This document shows, piece after piece, positions 12,144 to 18,249 of a DNA stretch of 18,249 nucleotides (the stretch's first letter is position 1; each line of letters starts with the position of its first letter). The position numbers and the translations under genes were made by a program. The DNA comes from JBGTBQ01 sp041749275. Lineage in GTDB: Bacteria > Acidobacteriota > Blastocatellia > Pyrinomonadales > Pyrinomonadaceae. Under the pieces are notes generated by a model. The model was not told the origin of the DNA and did no database searches. It saw only the letters and a list, made by a program, of their open reading frames with translations. Where the stretch lies: the NCBI GenBank assembly GCA_041749275.1, contig JBGTBQ010000415.1, forward strand, positions 1-18,249. Direction: 5' to 3'.

Positions 12144-14072
12144 CTATAACCGTTCCGCGCTTTCGACGGTGAGTAACCGCGTGACGGTCTCGGCTACCAC
12201 GAGCACGTCCCCCGGCTTATGCAAAAAGGCGTCCACGCCCGCGCGCCACGCCGCGGTCTCGACATCGCTGGCCGAGAGCATGATGATCGGCGTGCGCCGG
12301 CGGTGCGAGAGCCGCCGCGCGCGGCGCGCAAGCTCCAGACCGTTAACGCCGGGCAGGTCGTAATCGAGCAGCAGCAGGTCGTAGTGAGTGTCGCCGGTAA
12401 TTTTTTTCAGGGCCGTCGTCCCGTCGGCGCAACTCTCGACGCTCCACCCTTCCAGTTTCAAAGTCTCCTTCACGGTGCCCGCGACCAGCTCGTTGTCCTC
12501 GACGTGCAGGACGCGGACGGGACGCGCCTGCGTGTCCGCCGTCCGGGGCAGAAGTTTGTCGGGGTCACGAATGATGCTGCGTTTGCGGGGTACGATGGGC
12601 GCGTGCCGCAAACCCCTGTGCCTCTTGGTGAGCAGGTCGCCCAAGCTCTGGTGGTGATTGAAGCCGAGCAACTGCGCCGCCCGCGAGATGACGCCGCCCG
12701 CGTCTTTGAGCGCGCGCTCGATCAGGAATCTTTCGTAGCAGCGCATCTCTCGCTTGAAGGAAAAGCCCTCCCACGTCGGAGGCAAGCCGAACTTTTCGGG
12801 TCGGACCTGACCGGCGAACTGAGACTGTGTCAGCAGCACCTTCATCAACGAAACGGAGCACGAGAGCAGGCGGCGGATGACGCCCTGATGCTGCGTTTTG
12901 GCGAGTAACTCGTTGGCGCGTTCATACATGGCGACCAACTCGCCGGGCGCGAGGTGCGCGCTTAGTTCTTCGATGACTGTGAGCGCCGCCTGCCCCGCGC
13001 CTTCGAGGTCGCCCGCCCGCTCCGCCACGAGGATGGCGTTTTGAAGCGTCAGGCGCGCGTGGACATGGCGCCCCGCCCTCGCCAGCGCGACGCCGTGCGT
13101 CGTCAACGCCTCGGCCAGCAACGCCTGCTCGTCGCCCTTCTCCAGCGACCGCACGGCTGAATGCGCGGACTTCTCGGCCTCCTCGTTCCGGCCTTCGGCG
13201 AGCAGCACCCGCGCGCGCGTGTCGTCCACCTGCGCCGCGCTGCCGTGGTCCTTGAGCCTCGCAAAAATCTTCCGCGCGCGCTCCACGTGCTCGTGCGCCT
13301 CGGCGAACCTGCCCACTTTCGAGAACAACATGGCGAGATTGTTCTCAACGCGGGCGTGGAAGCGTTCGTGCCCTGCCTTTTCAAAATGGAAACTCGCCGC
13401 CGTAAATTCCAAGAGCGCGCGATCAATGTAATCTTCACGGCCTTCCGCCAAGCCGAGGTTCTTAAGCACAAGGGCATAGCCGACGTGAAAATTTCCTTTG
13501 AGCGCATGGTTGCTGATTTTTTCAAAAAAAGGCGCGGCGTCAATGTAAACACGTAAGGCGTCGTTGAGTCTGTTCGCACCTCTCTCAACTATCGCGCTAC
13601 GAATCAACGCAACTGCTTTCACCTCGCCGGCGCTCGCGGACAGTTGGCTCAACACTCCTCTCAACACTATGCGCGCCTCGTCGAACTCACCCTGCCGCCA
13701 GTAGCAATAGGCGAGATCGGTCCGGGCCTCCGCTACCTTCTCGGCGTCCCTCAGCGCCTCGAAGAGAGCGATACTCTCGCTAATCAGGTTCTTCGCTGTT
13801 TCCTGTGCGCCCTCGACCTGCCTGGCGCTCCCGATACAACTCGTCAGCACGCCGGCCTGCAACAGCACTTCCGCCGTTGCCTTCTGGTCAAGCCCGTCCA
13901 GCACGGGACGCTCGCCGACGCGCGACCATAGCTCGCCCATCGCCTCGCGCGCCCCCTCGTAGTTGCCGGAGTCTTCCAGCGTCTTGGAGAGCCGAACGTG
14001 CAGCCGTGCCCGCTCGCTGAAGGTAAGGGTCGGGTCGGTTATCCGCTCAAGTAGCTGTTCCGCTAAGTTCAT
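12144..14072 (-). CDS. TPR protein with internal Fis-type HTH and C-terminal receiver domain
   Basis: A 642-residue cytoplasmic regulator. Residues about 20-395 are tetratricopeptide-like helical repeats, for example AYCYWRQGEFDEARIVL (121-137), ARVENNLAMLFSKVGRFAEA (240-259) and AEALTTHGVALARAGRHVHA (320-339). Residues about 443-486 resemble the Fis-type helix-turn-helix (YERFLIERALKDAGG, then VISRAAQLLGFNHHQSLGDL). Residues 517-640 are a receiver: E525/D526, phospho-acceptor D570 (LLLLDYDLPG), S600 and K619 (FLHKPGD). It should bind DNA, with TPRs sensing a partner and the receiver taking phosphate. The order, DNA-binding in the middle and receiver last, is unusual. AAAGGA lies 9 bases before ATG. 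No kinase gene is adjacent. Confidence 0.88.
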   Translation of the reverse strand: MNLAEQLLERITDPTLTFSERARLHVRLSKTLEDSGNYEGAREAMGELWSRVGERPVLDGLDQKATAEVLLQAGVLTSCIGSARQVEGAQETAKNLISESIALFEALRDAEKVAEARTDLAYCYWRQGEFDEARIVLRGVLSQLSASAGEVKAVALIRSAIVERGANRLNDALRVYIDAAPFFEKISNHALKGNFHVGYALVLKNLGLAEGREDYIDRALLEFTAASFHFEKAGHERFHARVENNLAMLFSKVGRFAEAHEHVERARKIFARLKDHGSAAQVDDTRARVLLAEGRNEEAEKSAHSAVRSLEKGDEQALLAEALTTHGVALARAGRHVHARLTLQNAILVAERAGDLEGAGQAALTVIEELSAHLAPGELVAMYERANELLAKTQHQGVIRRLLSCSVSLMKVLLTQSQFAGQVRPEKFGLPPTWEGFSFKREMRCYERFLIERALKDAGGVISRAAQLLGFNHHQSLGDLLTKRHRGLRHAPIVPRKRSIIRDPDKLLPRTADTQARPVRVLHVEDNELVAGTVKETLKLEGWSVESCADGTTALKKITGDTHYDLLLLDYDLPGVNGLELARRARRLSHRRRTPIIMLSASDVETAAWRAGVDAFLHKPGDVLVVAETVTRLLTVESAERL

Positions 14073-14256
14073 GTGAGGCCGTCCTTTCTGTATGCTTGCA
14101 AAAAATTTACATCCCGCGAGACAGAAGCATGTCCTACCTCGCCGGGGCGTCCGGCGGGTGCTAAGATGCGCCCGCGAAACTCGTCTCAGGCGGCCTGTTC
14201 AGACTGTGCTTCATCGGGATCGGCCACCCGTAACCTTCACGTTTCAGGAGAACACT

Positions 14257-14508
14257 ATGAAGAATTTTCAACGTCTCTGCGCGTCGGTCGTATTGACTCT
14301 CGCGCTCTCCCTGCCCGCGTTCGCGGGCGATATGGATTGCGGGGTCGCGCCGCCCCCGCCGCCGGCCCCGGCTTCCGCCTCGACGCAGGGTGGCATAGAA
14401 ACCCCGCGCGGGGATATGGATGGCGGCTCCGGCTCGACGGCGACCGCCGGTGATTCGATCATGGAAGCCGCGTTGAGATTACTGCAAAACGTGCTGTCGC
14501 TTTTCTAA
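14257..14508 (+). CDS. Small exported Pro/Gly-rich protein with amphipathic C-terminus
   Basis: An 83-residue protein. The start is fixed by AGGAG (14246-14250), 6 bases before ATG; a longer frame from 14092 lacks such a site. Residues 1-23 are a signal peptide (LCASVVLTLALSLPAFAG). The mature part has a poly-proline run (APPPPPAPAS), two related GDMD segments (GDMDCG and GDMDGG), a Gly/Ser/Thr linker and a final amphipathic helix EAALRLLQNVLSLF. There is a single mature cysteine. No function is recognised. It diverges from the TPR/Fis/receiver regulator across 184 bases, so that regulator may control it; this is inference from position only. Confidence 0.75.
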   Translation: MKNFQRLCASVVLTLALSLPAFAGDMDCGVAPPPPPAPASASTQGGIETPRGDMDGGSGSTATAGDSIMEAALRLLQNVLSLF

Positions 14509-14589
14509 ACAGTTCGATTCAGTCCTGAACCACCCCATGCTGCCGTGACCGATTCACTGGCGGCCCGGTATTTGTGTGTCTAAGCGTGA

Positions 14590-14640
14590 GCGCCGGAAAG
14601 CCGGGAAACGGGAACGCCCGGCGAGGAGCACTCCTGGCGC
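14590..14640. other. Possible three-way-junction structured element
   Basis: GCGCC (14590-14594) pairs with GGCGC (14636-14640). Inside lie stem GCCGGG/CCCGGC (14600-14605 with 14617-14622, 11-base loop) and stem AGGA/TCCT (14624-14627 with 14632-14635). Together these form a closed cloverleaf-like fold in the gap between two short plus-strand ORFs. It may be a structured RNA, part of a mobile element end, or chance in GC-rich DNA. I recognise no named RNA family. Confidence 0.3.
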
Positions 14641-14661
14641 GAGAGATTAACCGCTTATTAA

Positions 14662-14880
14662 AAAGTTAGCAACCAATTTGCCCGCCAAACGGAGCTAACT
14701 GCGTGGAGCAAGTGTTTTAATTCATCGAACGGCTATGCGATGGGCGCGGGCGACTTCAACTGCTCGCTCACCGGCAGTGTCCACGACGAACTAACGACGA
14801 ACAGCGGCGCCCTGCTCTTTATCGTCTCGCCCAAAAGCTACGAAGTGTTAGAGGAGAGCGACGAGTCTCCGCGCCTCTAA
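14662..14880 (+). pseudogene. Short ORF or remnant of a larger gene, unknown
   Basis: The frame is open from 14662 and stops at 14878-14880. From an ATG at 14740 it would encode 46 residues (MGAGDFNCSLTGSVHDEL, then TTNSGALLFIVSPKSYEVL). GC-rich third positions and alternating hydrophobic residues indicate genuine protein sequence. No ribosome binding site precedes the ATG, and the upstream part (AWSKCFNSSNGYA) also reads as protein, so it is more likely the 3' end of a gene whose beginning is lost. Hairpin E follows 15 bases after the stop, as after a functional gene. No family is recognised. Confidence 0.4.
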
Positions 14881-14895
14881 ACGAGAGATCGAGTA

Positions 14896-14955
14896 AAAAA
14901 GGTCAAAGGCAAAAGTGAAAGCCACTTGCTCTTCACTTTTGCCTTTGACCTTTTT
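14896..14955. terminator. 24-bp hairpin E with A/T-rich base, bidirectional intrinsic terminator
   Basis: Arms 14896-14919 and 14932-14955 are exact complements over 24 bases with a 12-base loop. Pairing extends outward past one unpaired A. The left arm is a 7-base degenerate repeat (AAAGGTC, AAAGGCA, AAAGTGA). Each strand ends the stem with a run of five or six T, so this is a classical intrinsic terminator in both directions. It serves the minus-strand DUF4388 gene (stop 14969-14971) and the plus-strand ORF ending at 14880. Confidence 0.85.
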
Positions 14956-14968
14956 ACTTGAGGCTTTT

Positions 14969-16000
14969 TCAGTTGACCGGGATAGTCACAACCGTCGTGC
15001 CGGCCTTGCCGGCGGGGAAGCGTTTGCCGCGCGCGATGCGGACGGCTGTGCCGCCGAAGGCTTCCGCGCCGGGCGTCGCGCCCGCGACCGAAGCCTGTGT
15101 GACGCGACCGTTCTCGTCGTAAGCGATGCTGACCTTGACCGACTTCGGCCCGGCGGCGACCGGGGCGGGTGTCGGCGCGGCTTTGGCGGCCTCGGCTGCT
15201 TCTTTCCTCGCTTCATCTTCCGCCTTGCGTCTGCGGCGTTCGCGCTCTTCGCGCTCGCGGCGCGCAGCCTCGGCTGCCGGGTTGGGGCTGGCCGGAGCGG
15301 AAACCGCCTCGCCATTCGGAGGCGCCACTGCCTCAGCGGGCGCAGGCTCCGACGGAGCAGCGGGGGGAGGCGCCGGCGCCAGCGAAGCCGCACCGCTCTC
15401 CGCGGGTAGGCTGCCGGAGCCACCGACGAGCGGAATCGCGGCGACCGCGCAAGCGATGACGACGCTGGCGACCGCGCCCAACACCATCCACTTCTTGCGG
15501 GAACCGCCGGCTTCAGCCACGCCGTCAACCATGAATGAAGGGAGCGCGTTCGAAGAGTCGGACGAAGCGACGTTCTGGCCCGCGTCTTTCCCTCCGTTCT
15601 GTTCGCCGAGACGCTCAACGTGATCCATCATCACGGCCATTTCGGTCTCGGAATGCGCGCAGCCCACGAAAGCATCGGCGTCGCTTGGCGAGAGTCCCTC
15701 GTCGAGCCGGCGCAGACCTTCGAGCACGACCTGCGTCCACGGTTCGTTGATCGTCCGGCGGGTCGGCAGGACTTCCGGACTGAAATCGAAGGCCGCGTTC
15801 GGCAGCGTCAGCGAATAGTAGACGGCCTCTGGTCCGGAGAGCGCTCCCACCTTCGCGTCCACCAGTTCGCCTTCTTTAATGAAGAAGACGCTGTGCCCGC
15901 GTTGGTAGTCAATCTTGAGCCGCCCGGTCTTGCGCTGATTGCAGAAGAACTCGATCAACTCCGCCAGCGACATGTCACTCAACTGTCCGGTCAGTGCCAT
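14969..16000 (-). CDS. DUF4388 domain fused through one membrane segment to a TonB-like C-terminus
   Basis: A 343-residue protein. Residues 1-100 match DUF4388: MALTGQLSDMSLAELIEFFC, KTGRLKIDYQ, VFFIKEGELVDA and a helical end. Residues 171-191 are a single membrane segment (WMVLGAVASVVIACAVAAI). Residues 200-242 are Pro/Ala-rich, 243-275 form a highly charged Glu/Arg helix, and 285-343 look like a TonB C-terminal-type beta domain (KVSIAYDENGRVTQASV to TTVVTIPVN). The DUF4388 end should be cytoplasmic and the TonB-like end periplasmic. DUF4388 is found in signalling proteins of Acidobacteria, Myxococcota and Deinococcus; its ligand is unknown. AGAGG lies 10 bases before ATG. It is 43 bases downstream of another TonB-like gene, probably the same operon. 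Confidence 0.87.
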   Translation of the reverse strand: MALTGQLSDMSLAELIEFFCNQRKTGRLKIDYQRGHSVFFIKEGELVDAKVGALSGPEAVYYSLTLPNAAFDFSPEVLPTRRTINEPWTQVVLEGLRRLDEGLSPSDADAFVGCAHSETEMAVMMDHVERLGEQNGGKDAGQNVASSDSSNALPSFMVDGVAEAGGSRKKWMVLGAVASVVIACAVAAIPLVGGSGSLPAESGAASLAPAPPPAAPSEPAPAEAVAPPNGEAVSAPASPNPAAEAARREREERERRRRKAEDEARKEAAEAAKAAPTPAPVAAGPKSVKVSIAYDENGRVTQASVAGATPGAEAFGGTAVRIARGKRFPAGKAGTTVVTIPVN

Positions 16001-16043
16001 GGGTTCAATTCCTCTTTGTAGTTTAGTCTGGGGCTATTCTTCG

Positions 16044-17204
16044 TTACTGGACTAGGTTGAAGTTATAGGTGATCGTGCCGGTGACCCTGACGGGCTGACC
16101 CGAAAGAAGAGTGGGCGAGAACTTCGCGTTCTTCGCGGCCTGCTCGGCGGCCTGCTGCAACAGCGCCGGGCCTTTGACGGCATTCGCTGAAATCACACTG
16201 CCTGTCACGTCAATCACCACTTGCACCTCGACGACGCCAGACAAGCGCGAGCGCCGGGCGAATTCAGGATAGGTCGGAGCAGGCATCTTCAAAGCTTTGC
16301 CGTTGAGGATGCCGCCCGAGATGGGTTTCAGCGGGCCGCTCCGGACGGGACGCGGCGCGGCGGCGGGAGCTTCGCCGTCGGCCTTCACGACGGGGCCGGC
16401 GACGGCGCCATTGGCGTTCGCCGTCATCCCTACCGGAGCGGCGGCGACGGGCTTATCCCCCATGGCGAGGTTGATCGGCGCGGAAGCCGCGGACTTGTTC
16501 TCTTTTTTGGCGACGACTGGCGAGGCCGGATTCGCCACTGCGGCTGATGCCTTGAGTTGCGCGTCGGCGTTCGAGTTCGCGGGAGCGGCGGCGGGAGAAG
16601 GCGTGACGGCGGAAGGCGCGGGCGACGCGGAAGGCTGCGACATCTTGGCGATCATCGCCTCGTCGAGGTAGTAGGCGATGGTGCGGTAGGTGACTTCGGT
16701 CGGCTCGTAGTTGAGCTTGCCGCCTTCGACCATGGCAACGTGCGTCGTCATCTTCGTCCAGTTGCCGACGGCGTCGAACTCGTAGGTGTATAGCTCTTTG
16801 GACTGAAGCGAACCATCGTTGTTCGTCAGCGTCATCTCGACGATGTTGCCCTTGTCGTCGTACTTGTAAACCTCTTTGCCCGTCAGTGACTCGCCCGCGG
16901 CGAGGAAGTAGGCGTTGTCGAGCTTGACGCCCTTGTTGTCGTAAGTCGTCGTCTCGAGCAGGACGCGCGGCCCCTCCAAAGGCTTGGCATTTTTCACCGT
17001 GATCTTCGCCGTCTCGGTCTTCACGCGGCGCACCGGCCCCAGCAGGCCATCCTGTTCACGGTCGCTCCCCTGAATCGTCAAGGCGAAATACGAGAAGTGT
17101 TTCCCGCTGACCGCTGCCGGTGTCGGCGCATTCCCAGAGGCCGCGACGCCAGAGCACGCCACGGAAAGAATCACCAAAAAGGCCGGATTCATTCGTCTCA
17201 ACAT
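16044..17204 (-). CDS. Exported TonB-family protein with YD-like N-terminal region
   Basis: A 386-residue protein starting at the ATG at 17204, chosen because AGGAG (complement of 17213-17217) is 8 bases upstream; a frame opening at 17342 lacks this. Residues 1-24 are a signal peptide (FLVILSVACSGVAASG). Residues about 84-180 contain YD-like segments (TTYDNKGVKLDNAYF, YKYDDKGNIVEMTL, YEFDAVGNWTKMT). A Pro/Ala/Ser-rich linker (about 190-290) leads to a TonB C-terminal domain (about 303-386: APTYPEFARRSRLSGVVEVQ to TGTITYNFNLVQ). The N-terminus looks cleaved rather than a membrane anchor, so it may be a periplasmic TonB-like adaptor rather than a true energy transducer. A good promoter lies about 340 bases upstream. 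Confidence 0.88.
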   Translation of the reverse strand: MLRRMNPAFLVILSVACSGVAASGNAPTPAAVSGKHFSYFALTIQGSDREQDGLLGPVRRVKTETAKITVKNAKPLEGPRVLLETTTYDNKGVKLDNAYFLAAGESLTGKEVYKYDDKGNIVEMTLTNNDGSLQSKELYTYEFDAVGNWTKMTTHVAMVEGGKLNYEPTEVTYRTIAYYLDEAMIAKMSQPSASPAPSAVTPSPAAAPANSNADAQLKASAAVANPASPVVAKKENKSAASAPINLAMGDKPVAAAPVGMTANANGAVAGPVVKADGEAPAAAPRPVRSGPLKPISGGILNGKALKMPAPTYPEFARRSRLSGVVEVQVVIDVTGSVISANAVKGPALLQQAAEQAAKNAKFSPTLLSGQPVRVTGTITYNFNLVQ

Positions 17205-17537
17205 CACATTTACTCCTGATTTTTCGTAAAGCGAGAGGTTCGCTGGGCAGGATAAGCATTTCATCACGGAGCCGGCAGGGGGGCCGTCCCGGTCTGTACA
17301 CCACACGCGCCGACAGCCAAAATTTAGGAAGGAGGCTGCCAAAGCATTCTGTTTGTTTGGTCGCTCAGGCGGACAGCGTCCCGACGTGGAGTCGTTCCCA
17401 CCTAAGGCTCTTGATTTGAGGTGTTACAGGTAAGTTGGCGCACGTAAGAGCTTAATCCCTTTCAGGCTCTCACTTCTGGTCTCGCAATGAGAAATACCCT
17501 TGTTCTCTCGACCGCCACCTAATTCGCTCGTGACGGC
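17205..17537 (-). promoter_or_regulatory. Long 5' leader of the TonB-family gene
   Basis: If the promoter at 17544-17571 is used, about 330 bases of untranslated leader precede the ATG at 17204. I see no gene in it on either strand and no riboswitch that I recognise. The frame extending the TonB ORF to 17342 adds residues with no signal-peptide or domain character. The length is compatible with a cis-acting RNA element, but a second promoter closer to the gene cannot be excluded. Confidence 0.35.
17213..17217 (-). promoter_or_regulatory. Ribosome binding site deciding the start of the TonB-family gene
   Basis: On the minus strand this reads AGGAG, with 8 bases to the ATG at 17204. It supports this start, which also places the signal peptide at the N-terminus. 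Confidence 0.75.
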
Positions 17538-17543
17538 AGAGAT

Positions 17544-17571
17544 ATTATACATATTAATCATAGTTTGTCTA
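17544..17571 (-). promoter_or_regulatory. Sigma70-type promoter candidate upstream of the TonB-family gene
   Basis: On the minus strand TAGACA is followed after 16 bases by a perfect TATAAT. The surrounding 60 bases are the AT-richest part of the window. It lies just beyond the stop of the PBP4-type gene (17607) and points to the TonB-family gene. It is the best promoter match I found. Confidence 0.6.
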
Positions 17572-17606
17572 GGATAAACATCGGCCAAACTAATGATTCT
17601 TTAGCC

Positions 17607-18249
17607 TCAACGTGAAATCTCTGGTTTCCCCACATCCGGGTAGGCGGAAAGCAGAGCAGCGATTGAGTCAATCACGCGCGAACCGGAGCCTCTCCGTGTA
17701 TCATCGTTGCAGATGATCGAGAAGGCGAGCGGCTCGCCGTCGGCGGTCAGCGCGTAGCCGGACAGGGCGCTGACGTGAGTGAAGCCGCCGGTCTTGGCGG
17801 CGATGCGACCGGAGGCCGTGGAGCGGCGCATACGATATTCGAGAGTCCCGTCCTGTCCGGCGATGGGCAGCGACGCGCGGAAGCGTTCGGCGGCGGACGC
17901 GCGGGACATGTAGATAAGCAGGCGCGTCGTCGCTTCGGGCGTGATGAGATTAAAGTGCGAGAGGCCGGAGCCATCACGCAGCGAGAGCGCAGAGGTGTTC
18001 GCGCCCGCGCGTTCGAGCCACTGACGGACGACGGCGAGGCCGGCGACATCCGTGTGGCGGAGACGCATCCGCGTGGGTTCAGGGTCGGGGGCTTCGTTGC
18101 CGCGCTCGCGGCCCACGGCGCGCAGCAGCAACTCGGCTTGCAGGTTCAGGCTCTTCTTGTTCGTCTCGCGCAGAGTCTCGCCGAGCGGCCCGCTCGTGAC
18201 CGAAGCGAGTTCGACCGCGCGCGTGGTGTCGAGCCTTGCCGTCTCCGGC
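17607..18249 (-). CDS. dacB: D-alanyl-D-alanine carboxypeptidase/endopeptidase, PBP4 type, C-terminal part (partial)
   Basis: The frame enters from the right edge and ends at the TGA complementary to 17607-17609, giving the last 213 residues. The SxN motif is visible as SLN in TNKKSLNLQAELLLRA, and the KTG box in RIAAKTGGFTHVSALSGYA, with ALSLRDGSGLSHFNLITP between them. This arrangement is that of the S13 peptidase family (PBP4/DacB), periplasmic enzymes that trim or cleave peptidoglycan peptides. The catalytic SxxK serine and the signal peptide lie outside the window. The gene symbol follows family usage and is not proven orthology. Confidence 0.9.
   Translation of the reverse strand, partial: PETARLDTTRAVELASVTSGPLGETLRETNKKSLNLQAELLLRAVGRERGNEAPDPEPTRMRLRHTDVAGLAVVRQWLERAGANTSALSLRDGSGLSHFNLITPEATTRLLIYMSRASAAERFRASLPIAGQDGTLEYRMRRSTASGRIAAKTGGFTHVSALSGYALTADGEPLAFSIICNDDTRRGSGSRVIDSIAALLSAYPDVGKPEISR

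Noticed and set aside
14590..14640. Group II intron or self-cleaving ribozyme
   Set aside because: The junction-like fold lacks the conserved core sequences of domain V, hammerhead or other ribozymes that I could recognise, and no reverse transcriptase is near.
17205..17537. c-di-GMP or cobalamin riboswitch in the TonB gene leader
   Set aside because: No conserved core motif of either class was found by reading the leader.

Overview
The window is high-GC DNA from a bacterium with a Gram-negative envelope. The gene content fits Acidobacteriota best, probably Blastocatellia/Pyrinomonadaceae-like. The reasons are a DUF4388 domain fused to a TonB-like C-terminus, paired large secreted DUF3857/transglutaminase-like proteins, a TPR-Fis-receiver regulator, an Uma2 nuclease and a secreted M1 peptidase. 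This placement is inference from gene families; no rRNA or marker gene is present.

Left part (1-1563): the 3' end of an ISKra4-like transposase, then an orphan single-domain response regulator (+). Facing it on the minus strand are two very small ORFs (932-1096 and 1180-1434), each bordered by a long hairpin. Positions 1564-5720 hold a compact plus-strand run: secreted M1 aminopeptidase, Uma2 endonuclease and a DNase I-like (EEP) hydrolase, probably one transcript ending at a 26-bp hairpin.

Middle part (5887-14072): all minus strand. It holds an orphan coding tail, two tandem DUF3857/transglutaminase-like exported proteins (one with an intact Cys-His-Asp triad, one that has lost all three residues), a small exported cupredoxin, an exported group 1 truncated hemoglobin with a recognisable promoter, and a 642-residue TPR / Fis-HTH / receiver regulator.

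Right part (14257-18249): a short exported Pro/Gly-rich protein (+), a gene remnant (+) and a possible three-way-junction structure. Then come two adjacent minus-strand TonB-like proteins, the first with a good promoter and an unusually long leader. The window ends in the C-terminal part of a PBP4-type D-Ala-D-Ala carboxypeptidase. Much of the region is envelope or periplasm oriented.

The most striking unexplained structure is a set of five long hairpins (about 24-31 bp stems) at gene 3' ends. Their sequences are unrelated, but they share one architecture: purine-rich arms of 7-9-bp short-period repeats, mirrored by the complementary arm. Two of them touch or directly follow a stop codon. They look like a class of bidirectional terminators or dispersed palindromes built from short tandem repeats.
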